Source: Takakia lepidozioides (lineage: Eukaryota; Streptophyta; Takakiopsida; Takakiales; Takakiaceae). Taken from it: DNA of 64,000 nucleotides. A program made the position numbers and the translations under genes. The stretch is from assembly GCA_030704615.1 (NCBI GenBank), contig CM060731.1, positions 30,196,001-30,260,000 on the forward strand, in the 5' to 3' direction. Position 1 is the stretch's first letter; each line of letters opens with the position of its first letter. Shown piece after piece: positions 13,845-25,700 of the stretch. The notes under the pieces are model-generated. The model saw nothing but the letters and a program-made list of their open reading frames with translations, made no database searches and was not told the origin of the DNA.

Positions 13845-13944
13845 AGAAAGCTATAGTAAGCTACTCAACTAGAGAAAAAAAACAAAAGTTATCGTAAGCT
13901 ACTCAATCAGCGACGAAAACAGAAGTTATAGTAAACTACTCAAG
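13845..13944 (-). repeat. Three tandem 3' repeats of the retroelement
   Basis: On + the units read CTATAGTAAGCTACTCAA (13850), TTATCGTAAGCTACTCAA (13891) and TTATAGTAAACTACTCAA (13926), about 35-41 bases apart. The last unit overlaps the end of the endonuclease reading frame. Confidence 0.85.
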
Positions 13945-16900
13945 GAGAGCGACCCTCCCAGCCAATAGCCTGGAGGAGATCAGGCAAGGAGATAGGCAAA
14001 GTCTCAGGCAGAAGACGAGATGACGCGGAGCTAGCCACATCAGCCCGATGCAAAATAAAGATGGCTTGTGCTCTATGCAAAGCAACTGAAACACGTTGTC
14101 GATAGTAGGCGACAAGGACGGAGGAATGTGGGATGTCAGTGGACCCGCTCTTGGCTGCATGATGTGCACATGTCCGTAGGAAATCGTCGAAGTGCCGGTG
14201 CAATGAGCCAAATATTTCGACCGCCAGTGGAAGAAATGTGTCGGTGGGGTGACGATCGCTGTAGTCGCGCTCCTTGGCCTGGGCTGCTACAGTGGTTGTC
14301 GTGCTTGGTGTGGTAGTTGCGCGAAATAGCAGATCCGCTCGAGTGGGGTCGGCGAGAACAACATCTGCTAAGGTACACAAACCATATCTAAATAGGACGA
14401 TGTCAACACGGCGGCGTGTAGAGTGGAACGTGAGCGTGGGTCGTAGATGTGATTGCTCACGCACTACATGATATCCTGCCTCCCGAGTAATAGATGTCAC
14501 CGCATCACGAACCATATCATGAGACGCAGTACGCTCACCACCTTATGGACAGCGGAGAAGATGGATGGCAAGATCATCGATGGGCTGAAGACAGACGCAG
14601 CGCTGAAGGCCCAATGCCGAAGGATGAGGCAAACCGAGTCGAAGACGGAGCGCAGTCGTGAAAATAAGGGATGAGAGGCGAAAATGTGCGATAGTGGGTC
14701 GTGCTGTCAACCATGCCCCTGCTCCGGGTCCTGCGCATGATATAAGTCGGGCTCGATGCAACTCAGAAGAAGCACTTGAGAGCATGCCGGAAAAAGAATG
14801 ACGGTGCACATGCTCGGAAATCCTGAAGATGATTGAGGCCTTGAGCAACCAACTGCTCAAATGGTGGTAGACATGCTCGCGCCGGTGTCGGAAGAAGATC
14901 TTGTGCAGAGCGGAGATGCTGTTGGAAGGGTAAAATGCCACTATTGACATGTGCAACGGCGTCCAAAAAGATGAGACGATGGTCACAGAGAAATCGTGAA
15001 GCGAGGGCTGGCGCCACCAATGCCCAACTACCGAGGAAAGCTGACGGGGCGGTAGTGACAGTGGACAAAAGACCCACACCACCGGAAGAGACGGGCAAGG
15101 TGACTTACTGTCGTGGCAAAAGTCCCTGAGCACCCTCCAGAGCTCCTTGTCCTAACAATCTCCCGAAGATAGTCATCATGGTAGTATCAAACCCAGATAA
15201 GAGGTGTAGGAAATCTGGGCTGGGTAGAACAGTGCGCAAGAGATATGAGGGACGCTGAAGGAAACATTTGGTCAAGATTCCATATGCTACCTGTACATCT
15301 CCAAGCCTAGAAAGGAGATCGGCGTGGGTGGCATCCTGGTGGAGTGCATCTTCCAAGAAGGACGTTGTGAACTGGGTGGTGCCAAAAGGGACTCCCAGGA
15401 TTCTGATGCCATTGGGCGGAGCAATGAAATGAGCAGGGAGGACAAAATCTGCAGGGAGACCGGACGGAAACCACACCGCACATTTGCGAGGTTGCACTGA
15501 AAGACCCACGACAGAGAGTTGGGTGACAAAATGATAGTAAACTGAAAGTACATGTGAGGCAGGGCCTACAATGTGCGTGTCGTCTGCCACTGACGGAAAA
15601 AGACAAGATGAGTAAACTTGTGCAGAAGCCGCGAGGGCGCGGACATGAGCCATGGCAAACAAAGGTCCTCCTAAAGGGTCGCCTTGGCGGGTCCCAACCT
15701 CGAACTGAATGATGGAGCACTCACCTAGGCGATAATGATGACTGTAGTATAGGGGAGTGGTGGATGCATAGAATAATCGAACAAACGGAATGAGCTGGTG
15801 GAAATCTCCTCCGGCTGAACGGAGCTCCTGAAAGATAGCCGCTCGTGACACAGTGTTGAAAGCGTTGGTGACGTCGACCTGGAGAACCACCCAATCCGGA
15901 TGAAGATCAAAAGCTGCACGAATCCCTTGAACCACCGCCTCGCAACCGCCTGGAGTGACGACCCTGAACTGGTGCGGAAAGAGGTGTCCGGAGAAGGCAT
16001 CTCGAAACTGAAGACATAGTGAGCGGCTGACAAGGCGGTAAAGAACCTCTCCAACTGCGATAGGGCGGATGCCAGTACCTGAGGGTTTGCTCATAGCCAA
16101 CAATCTGGAGGCCCCAAGGAGACGGGCCACTGGGGCAGGGATACGGCCAGCAGCAATAAAGGAGCAAATCTGAAATAGCTGAGAGAAGCCACTAGCAGAG
16201 TCATGTGGAGAGAAACAGCCGCGTAAGTGCTCATACAGGAGACCAGAAGGACCTGCCGCTGCAAGATGGGGACTGTGCGTGAAGGCCTGAGTGAAGACCT
16301 CCCGATCTAGCTTGAGATCCTGGTTTGGCTCGAAGTCCTCAACAAAAAGCGGCAGAATATCCTGAGCTGGTGGGTGAAGGGCTTTGAGGGCAGTGACAGT
16401 ATCCGGTGATGGAGACGCTGGTGAGGAAGGTGCTAAAGCCTTGGCCGCGCGTGAGTACTCGCCAACGCGGCCTAACATGAGACTATGACGAAGTCGCCTG
16501 TGGGCCGATGAGGGTGGCTGCGTGGAGGAAGCGGGAGGGGCGCGTGCCGCAAGGGCTAGTGCCCGTAATTGATGCTCATCTTGTAGACTCTCCCAATCTC
16601 CAGATAAAAAATAGTGAAGACGGATGCGCGTCTCTCTGTGCCCTGACTGACCGCCACGAGGGGGCAAAACCAAACACCAATGAGGAAATAACAAGAAAAG
16701 ATACCATGCTGGTATATCATTAGGATCACGAGCTAGCCTGTCTAAGGGTAGACGGAGTGCCAGTTGGACCTCATGACGTAGTGCCACCGGAATTCTTGTA
16801 TAAAGACGAGGCCTTGGCAGTCCTATCTGAAATGCGCCCAGAACATCTAGCGCTGAAAGCCAATGAGAAGCAGAGGCAGGAGGTGGCGCGTGCAAGACAC

Positions 16901-17657
16901 TGGGCTGAAATGGAGAAGTACCATTTGTGTGGGACTGATGAAGAGCCGCACACGTGCGTTGGTGTCGCGCAAGCCCTCTGATGCGCGCAAAAAGACGACC
17001 GCAAGCTGGGCATGGGGTACGGTCTGATAGGAGAGGCGCCTGCTGTTGGGGTAAGAGTGATGGGGTCGGCAATGCAGGCTGCATAACTGGAGAAGAAGGC
17101 ACGTGGATAGGCTCATGACCAAGAAGAGTTGGGTTGCCATGAAACCGCTGCCGAGAATGGGATGGAGAACCTGGAGGAGAAGTGACTGGCGTGGGACCTC
17201 GAACCCTACCTGAGAGGTGTAGTGGGGGAGGGCTCAACAGACACTGTGGGAGTTCTTTGGTCGGTGGGGCGCCAATAGAAGAACCTGGAATCAGCGATGG
17301 AGAAGACCGTTGTGAAGATGACGACTCTTCTTGAACTTGGTGTCTGGAGCTTGGACTCTGGTGCGCATCAGGAACATGTGAGCAAGGGGTAGGGGTAAGT
17401 TGGCATTGGGGTCTTCCAAGAGGAGTAGGTCTTCCAGTAGGAGCAGTTGCGGCTGTGTTCAGCACCTCTTGTTGCTCTGGGGAGCGAACTGCCAAGGATG
17501 GTGGAGTAGGCAGTAAAGGGGTTGTGGTGAGGGCTGAAGTTGGCTGCCTGTACGGCGTCGGGGCTGAACGAGCTGGGGACGAGCCGATCGAGGCCGCCTG
17601 ACCGGCGTGGGGCCCACTGTTGCACAGCGAGCAAGCGCTCAGCGGCCGCTTGCTCGC
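13940..17657 (-). pseudogene. Retroelement ORF: CCHC finger, reverse transcriptase, endonuclease (disrupted)
   Basis: The main frame is 17657-15105. From a nominal residue 1 at 17495, a C-x2-C-x12-H-x3-C finger lies at about 162-182 and an RT domain follows. RT motif A is QVDVTNAFNTV (about 541; AFN instead of the common AFD), motif B is GTRQGDPLGG (about 605) and motif C is VADD (about 636). The frame is broken by a TAA at 15107-15105, continues in the same frame to about 14763, shifts by one base, and meets a TAA at 14545-14543. It then continues in frame to 13940. The C-terminal part has a C-x-C-x9-H-x3-C knuckle and a RRRVDIVLF...DVVLADPT block like the PD-(D/E)XK endonuclease of R2-type elements. 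No ATG occurs before about residue 138, so a non-ATG start, an upstream start or 5' truncation is possible. The many Ser/Pro residues before the finger are probably disordered. Confidence 0.82.
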
Positions 17658-17660
17658 TTA

Positions 17661-19710
17661 GCGCTGCTACAGCTATCACTACTGCCAACACCTCCACTAA
17701 GTTGGCGACGCTGTAGGCCTTGCCGAGGTCTGGCGGCGACGCCGCTCATCGTACTTCTCGTGTCCTAACAGGGTTTCAAAATAACAAGTGGGATGTGTGG
17801 TGGAAGCTTCAGAATTCAAACTCTCCCTAAAGCCTGGTGCTCTACTCTATAAAGATCACATCGTAATTGAAGTGGTTTGAATGATGTTCTATGAGTATTT
17901 ATGTAGTAGATTACAAAATGAGAACTGATCACTTCTTGTGCTTGCCTGAGAGTCGAGACATCCCATCTCTCATCTCCTCATAAGCTCGGACATCCCCACA
18001 AGTGAATCCTCGATCTATATTTCTTCACACCTACATACGTCATGTCATCACTTACTTTCCTCATTGGAAAAGCATGCAGTCGCTTTCAGATCATGATCAG
18101 GAGTTCCTGTTCTTCAGGATTGCGGATATTTTAAGCTTTCGATTTCAAGGGAAACCCACAAGTGAAAATGTAAGCAAGACTACTAGTGGGATGGAACAGT
18201 TTTACATCTTCTTAGTGGGAAAAACTCTTATGGCCTCCTGAAGTTTGATTTGGATTGTCTTGACAGCAGTAACACACGGACGCAGACTGGTCAAATGTGT
18301 ACGTGATGCATTCACGTACAGTATCTCTCGGGTTCTACTTTGCGAGATGATGTGGGGTAATGGGCAGTGTGCGGAATCTGCATTGGGTCGTCTTTCGTCT
18401 CTCTGCCCCCGCAATGACGCCATTGTTGCTGCTAGAATCTTGGCAGGGATATTACGTGGACAGTGGGATTCTGTAGCGCTTGTTATTACGAGTTGCTGAT
18501 TATAGATTAGTGCTGTTGATTCTCTTACTTTTTCGGGCTTGCTGTCCTACTAATAACTCTGTCTCTTTAGGCTTGACTTTTGGACCGTAATAGTTTCTCT
18601 CTCTCTGCTGTTTTACTCGATCTCGTTCACGTCACTCTGTAACCGACGTTGTGGATCCCGAGCTTCCGTCACCTCTCTATCTCTGCACCACACCTTCCTC
18701 TCATCTATGGGTCTGTGCAGATGATTTAGCTCAATCTCTGTTTTCCGCAGCCACGCACGTCCATCTTCGGCAACTCTACTCCGTAGGTTCTAGATATTGC
18801 TCCCTTTCTCGTCCTCTAGCTTTGGATGCTTATCAGAGGCCCCTTCTGATCCATGTGGGAGCTGTATTCTAGGTGGATCTACCTGTGATGTTCGTGCATT
18901 AAAAATGTGTGGGTGCCTCCGCCTGTTATGCTTCGGATTCGTGATTCTCTCGCGTCACTCTGGACATTTCGTGGATTTTGATTGATTTTCTTGTGGGTCT
19001 CCAACTTCTGCTGTTCTATCTGGTCTGATCCAGAGTCATAACTAGCATGTACGTAGCTGTAAGAAAGGATGCTAGGAATCTAACGAACAGTTGTTCAATT
19101 ATAGAGTGAAGAGTTCCGATCTCTTTGAGCTCCCAACATTCCAACTCTCTCGCTCAGATGAATGACAGAGAAAATGGCCGTTCTCTAGCAGAAGGTAAAC
19201 GGTGGACTCCTGCCGAAGCAAGCGTGAATTATGGGGTCAAAGGCTACTACGCTCTCTAGCATATCCAACAACACCCACCTTTGTAAGGTGCCGTTTTGTA
19301 GTATCTTCGACCAAAGGCTTGCAGTTACACTCTGCAAAATCTCAACAATTTGTTCAGATCTTCTGACAGTGCACTATCTGCAAGTCCAGGAAAGCAAACT
19401 GCATTGGTGGTTGTTATGGTAGACAACAGTGCCAGGTAGTAAGAGATCTTGTAATAGGTCTAGATACCGGGAGACACCAGCAGACGAATCGACGAATAAT
19501 TTGGCAGCAGGGACCAAATCGCCAAAGAAGAGTGGTGGTGCGAATGCTGCGGGCTGTAGCAAGTCTTGCTGAGTTTAATGATGAAAATGCCCGTACATGC
19601 ATATATGCAAATTCGCAGGGCTCTAAGTGCCTCTGGTACAAGATTGGAATTGCTATGAGAGCGTTCTGGCATTGAGGATTAGGTGGGAACAGCAGATAAT
19701 ATTAAACAAA
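17661..19710. other. Intergenic; upstream region of SGS3
   Basis: No gene recognised. A long 5' leader, possibly spliced, or the SGS3 promoter probably lies here. TC-rich stretches near 18560-18800 look like leader sequence. I could not place the transcription start. Confidence 0.45.
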
Positions 19711-22700
19711 ATGGTTGAGGGCAAAAATAAGACCTGTACCTCAACTTTGCAGTTAGGCACCTTGCCAACCTTGGCTAAGCAGGTGGAGGAAGACGATGAT
19801 TCAACTTATGGAACAGGCTCTGATCCCAGAGAAAATCCTCAACAGGAAGGGAGAAAGAAAGCAAAACAGAGGAACAAGAAGAAGGGGGCTAGGTGCTCCC
19901 CCATCAAAGCAGTGGTTGAGAGAGAGAATGACCAACAAGCAAGCAGTTATCCTGTGGGAGAATTCTCTGGTAAGTGAAGTGCCTCCAAGCTGTAGAAACG
20001 TTGGATCCTCAGTGTTACCTATAAACCGCAAGAAGGCACTTGTAAAGGCACCGGCAGAACCCTCTGCTTTAGCAATGATTCTCGGTTGAGGTTTGGCGAC
20101 CTGTATATGTTGGTGGGTTTCTGGATTAATGTGAATGTTTTTTGGCCTCCATGGTATCAGCCAGCAGCTTCCTATATCCACAAACAAGTAAAGTACTTGC
20201 AGGGCACACGGGCAATGTTTCCCGCATGACCAGTATTCATAACATGATCCCTGTTGCGTGCACTTTGTGACACCAGGGACATGTCCACCTTGTTTTGACA
20301 AACACTTACTGGCATTGGCATTGGTAGGGGGCTGGAGGCAGGAACAACCAGGAGGTAATATGGGCAATGGTAAATCAATATGTGCAATCTCTACGAAAGG
20401 GAAAAAGGGAGCTGCTTCTAAAGATGTTTGGAACCAATCCTCGCCAGCAGTCAATGGTGGTGAATCGTCAGTTTCTGGAAAAGAGGGGCCTGCAGGTGTG
20501 TGGGGCACAAGGGACTTCAGTACTGCTTAGTGATCACTCTCAAATTTTTAATCACAATGGTAACTGCTACCTTGGTGTTTGAAATTCTTTCAGTGGGCAC
20601 CACCATAAAGACATCCTTGAGCCTTGGGATTAATTCTTTGTTGTGTTTCCAACTTTTATTTCTCTAATATCAACAAAATGGTTCACCATTGCAGATGCTG
20701 CTGTGTCCTCTCCCTCCACTGGATATGGCAAAGTTGCCCTCCATGTGCAAGATCAATCCACTGATCCAGCTGAAGGCCAAACCAGTCCACCTGATTCAGA
20801 TTGGGAAGTTGCAACGGCTCGCCACAATTGGAAGGGTGAGGAGATATATCCAAAGCTAAACTCGGGCCCAGTGTCATCTACTTCGGGTTGGCACATGGAT
20901 GCAGGTAGATTTGATGCCTCCCCAAATGAGGACAAAGGCGAGTCAGATTTTAATATAGTTGGAAAGAAATAATGCCAGATGTTGGTGTAGAATATGGCTG
21001 TCACACTAGCTCTATGGTCATGGTGAATGGATACAGCCCTTTCTCTTAGCACAACAGTGCCTGTCGAATATGAGGACTCATGTATCAAACTTATGACCTG
21101 CTAACAAGAGGATTGCATTTGTAGGCTGTTTATGTTTTTGATATACCCTGCAAACAAGAGCACTACTGAGTTGGTGACACCCTGCATGTCACACTGCCCC
21201 CACTGGACTATATACATGTTCTATGTGAAGATTCACTGGGTTACAAATGCGATGTGACATGTACGTTGTCAATAAACATCTTCTCTGTATGTTTGAACTG
21301 AACACCCTTTATGCAGGTCCCTCATTTACAGATGGATGGGATGATGTGGCTGGTGGATGGGAATCAAAGCCCTCTCATGGGCAGAGCAAGAATTTGAATC
21401 CTGTGCTAGCAAGAACAGCAGGTAGAGACCAGTCTCAAGCCTGGAATTTTGTAACTGAAAAAGACACATCCAGCAGAACAAATGATGGACAGCTAGAGAT
21501 GTTAGAGAATGGGTCGACAAATCCCAAAGTGCACCTGCCTGTGGATAAGGGCTATTCACAGGATGGCAAAGTACATGTCAAGGAAAACTCAAGTGATGCA
21601 GGCTGGGAGACTGTGCCAAGAAGTAGAGGAAAGGGCCCTGGAGCAAAGCGAGATTCTCTGCAATCACAAGCAGACAGAGGAAAATCACAGAACACTAGAA
21701 TCCAAGACAAAGATAAAAATGCGAGGAATGGAGCAGGGAAGCAGGTAGGCCTCGAGGTCAACAGTGGAAAAGCACTTGGAACTGTACAAGCACAGTCTTT
21801 GGGTAATGCTAGCGAGCAGGAAGGTCTGTCCGGGTGGGGCTCTGTAAGAGATAGTGACTGGGACTGTTGGAAAGGGCAAGGTCAGACTGATCCTTTTGAG
21901 GATGGGAGCCATTCACAGACTGGAAACTCAGTTACTCCTGTCTCAAGAAACAGGAACTCAAAGCAGGGGGCCAAGGTGGATGCAGCCACTTTCGTTTTGC
22001 CATCCTTACCACCGGACTGGTCTCGAAGTTCAGTTGAACAATCTGCAGGATCTGCAGGTAATCAAGGCTGCACTGCGGCATTAAAAGCAACTTGGGGATT
22101 GCTCAATTGAACATACATGGGATTTGTGAGGCAAGTTAACAAGCGGTTCTGTGTATCATCTGCAGATTGGCCATCTGGACGTTAGTCTCATCCTTCTCCT
22201 GCCTACTGACTCAGGGTGCTTATTAATGGGATCAATATGCCACTTCTATGTCCATGCAAGGCTCTTGCTGAAGTAGTCATTCTAAATTTTCTCCCTGCTG
22301 GGTCTGGGGGTCTATGGCCACAAGGCTACAGCAACCTACATCTTATGAGTACATTCAGAGCTACTGGGCCTTACTCAAGTAATGTTGTTTGACAATCATA
22401 AGAGGAAAAGACCTTCAATTGCCTTAACTAATCTAACTGATATTATATGCTTTTGGATGCCCACGATGCCAGGTACTCCCACAGGTGGTATCCCACCTCA
22501 GCAAGCGGCAAGTGGGACAGATGTGTATGACTACCCAGCTAGTGTCTACTCAGACAGCCAGTGCTCTGACCTGGATGATCTAGAAGATGATAGTGATGAA
22601 GCCTTCATCAGTGATGACGACTGTGACTCAGATGCGACACAAAGAAGTCATGAAACTCTCAAAAAGTTGAAATGGTTCCGGGATTTCTTTCAGGACCTTG

Positions 22701-25700
22701 ACAACTTAAGTAAGGAGCAACTGCATGGCCATGACCGGCAGTGGCATTGTCCTGCATGCAAGGGAGGTGTGGGTGCCATTGACTGGTTTCGAGGGTTGGG
22801 GCCTTTAGTGACGCATGCAAGAACAATGAGATCCAGACGGGTGAGGTTGCATCGCAGCTTTGTAGAGGTTTTGGAGGAAGAGTTACGGCTAAGACGAGCA
22901 GGAGCAAGCAAAGGTGATGTTGGGGCTTTATTTGGAAAGTGGAAAGGGCTCCATGATGACACTGATGCCCAAAATCCTTTGATGGTGTGGCCACCTATGG
23001 TTGTAATTCAGAACACTCAGCTGGAGCTTGATGAGAACGAGACGGTTTGTGTCTTTTCTTTTCTCCCATCCTTCTGTACTTTTCACAAACGACTGCAGGA
23101 TGTGAACAGCTTTGAATATCAGGCTAAAGGATGACCAAATAGTAAGAATTTTTGCAACTTAGGAGTTGAAGGAGTTACCTTATCCCCATGACTCTACTGG
23201 ATATGGCATATGAGTGTTGGTTTGACAGACAAATAGATGAACAGAGAAGTGAGGCACTTGAAAGATGCATTAGACACATGCACACACACCAAAACAAAAG
23301 TTTTGCAGAAAAAGAAAACTTCGTGCCACAAGCCATCGAGAGGGAAAGACCCCTGAGACAACTCTACTGAGTAATCCACAGAGGGGATTCATCTTCCTTG
23401 GGAGGTTGATGCCATATGTTGCATCTTCTGTGTGTTCAGTTATGATTGTGATTTGGTGGGTCCCATCAGGCCGCAAAGGGATCTTTACATGGCCTGGTAC
23501 TGTGGATGGTTTTTGCCTGGGGAAAGTATGGTTCAGACATGTTAAAGATCTTCCACCATATGCGCACTGTTGACATTGCAGGGGGATGCCATCAATTCCC
23601 ATCGGTCCTGTGTGAACTGAAAATAGGTGTTGAAGTAATTTGAATAGCAATTTATGAATAAGCTAATCTTTCAAACCCGAGTTTTTTCCTCAATGACACA
23701 AGCTCATCAATGGATGCAGTGGCTCGGAATGGGAAACAAGGAGCTGCTAGACTACTTCCAGGAGTACAATCCCCTTAAGCCCCGGCATGCCTATGGGCCT
23801 CAAGGTCACCGTGGTATGAGTCTATTGGTTTTTGGAGAGTCTCCCAGTGGTTATCATGATGCTCAGCGTCTCAATAAACACTTCAAAGATGCAAAACGTG
23901 GAAGAGATGACTGGATCCGCCCAGGCAAGCTCCTTTATCACCCGGGCGGTGACAGGAAGCGCATTCTCTACGGCTTCATGGCCACCAAGGAAGACATTGA
24001 TCTCTTCAACCGACACAACAAAGGTGTGTTAATTCCCTATTTCCTTCGTGAGGGTTGGCTGATGATACATCCAATTTCCGTTTAATTTCTCTCACAAAGT
24101 CTAACATTGGGAACAGTTGCTTATCATGGAGGAAGCGACAGTTCTCTGAGCGACTCAGTGGTAGGATTCTGAAACAGAAGACATTTTTGTGCCCAGTAAA
24201 AGCCCACCAGGACAGTTCTCTGAGCACCAGGACAGAAATGGTGATATTTAGTACCAAACTCAAGAAAACCATCAACATAGACTTGGGACAGCCCAGAACA
24301 AAAAGAAAAGGAAGAGGCATGGGACACAAGCTTGGGAAAAGAAATATCAGGGGTTATGGGACAATTGAAGAGGATGCCAACAATGCCAGCTAAAATTCTA
24401 TTGGAGATGATTTGGAAGTGTAAATGGAACCAACCACCAGCTGAGATACCAAAAAAATTCTGTTGCACCCATCTCCAGCAACCCTCTTTCACCTCTCCTA
24501 CTGATCTCAAGGGGAGGTGTTGTAGAGAGGGTGAGGTCTCAGCCTCTTTTTTGTCTTCAGACGATCTTGCCATGAAAGCTCTTTTCTTAGTGATCATCAG
24601 CCCTAGCCATATGCGGTGTGCAATTGGTTCAAAGCTTGACCTGCTCATTCTGCAGCCAAAGGCCACTGTGTCTGGCCTTAAAATGCGCCCAAGGGTGATA
24701 TCGTGTCGGCAGGTACATGCTTGGCAATATGGCCGGATTTTGAGGCTACAGAGTTTGAATCTTGGAGACTTCTCCCTAAGCAATTGGTAGCTGTAGAGTA
24801 AGAATAACAGAACCAAATTCTTTCAGCACAAGACCAAAAGAGAAGGTATTGATACAACAATTGCACGAGATGGAGTTGTTGAACCTCAGCCAATCTGCAG
24901 TTACTGTATATGCCACTTGCCAGAGGAAGATATAAATTTGGTTAGCTACTTGTTAACTTTTCATCTTTTTGGTGAGGGAAGGGGCCACATCATTCAACAA
25001 CCTTTATAGATCAAAATATCTCAATGACAAACTTGGCAACCCATGAAATGCTGACCAAGAGAGAGTCAGCCATCCAAGAAACACTCCAACCACGGCAGGG
25101 TCCTTGAGCTAACCATCCTCCAAGAAAAAGTAAGCCCCACCAAAATGACAAAAGTGACAGAAGCCCAGACACCAGCTGAAATCCTGAACATAGCAACCAT
25201 CAACAACTGGAAGCAAGGCAAAAGTGTCGGAAGCCAAGCTGAACATTCCCAGAATGCAGGAAAGTAGAGCTACTTTCCAGATTCATCCCACCTGTCAAGG
25301 GGGAGAGGCACAGTTGCCCTGCTAATAACATGCAGAGACTGCCTTTTTCCCAGTTGCTCTTAAAGCAAGAGGGTAAGCCCTAAGCTGTGTCCTTCCTCGA
25401 GTTCAGGAGAGGTCGAGCAGGATGATCCATGCACTCCTTGTAGCAGTAAACTCTTCAAAACAGATGTCCTTCAGAGTCAGTCTGACCATAGGCCTGCTCA
25501 TTCCAAATGTGCCAGTGGGGAGCTTCTGACATTGTTGCAAAGCCTACACCCCGCCATTCTGCTTTCTTCCTTGGAGTCAAACTTGAAGAGAGTTTTCAGG
25601 AATTCTCTCTTATGCTTCATGTGGACATTGAATTGTTGTGTGTAACAATCCTAGCAAATGTATCTATCTAGAATGCGCTGTAAAAAAATATAACCCTCTT

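Larger units (their letters stand above)
13745..17660 (-). mobile_element. Non-LTR retrotransposon with restriction-like endonuclease (R2/NeSL-like), decayed
   Basis: Reading 17657 to 13940 on the minus strand gives zinc finger, reverse transcriptase, zinc knuckle and restriction-like endonuclease in one order, with no LTRs seen. The 3' side carries three ~40-bp tandem copies of a GAGTAGCTTACTATAACTTT-like unit (13845-13944) and AATAAAGTCT at 13770-13761 on the minus strand. The 5' limit is uncertain: the open frame runs up to a stop at 17658-17660, and the element may extend further. The 3' edge lies only about 100 bases upstream of the CbbY start codon. Target-site duplications could not be identified by eye. 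Confidence 0.8.

Noticed and set aside
14543-15133. Alternative minus frame upstream of 14763 in the retroelement
   Set aside because: Between 15100 and about 14790 the frame in register with the main RT ORF is the better one (LPVSSGGVGLLSTV); the alternative only becomes coding after the frameshift.
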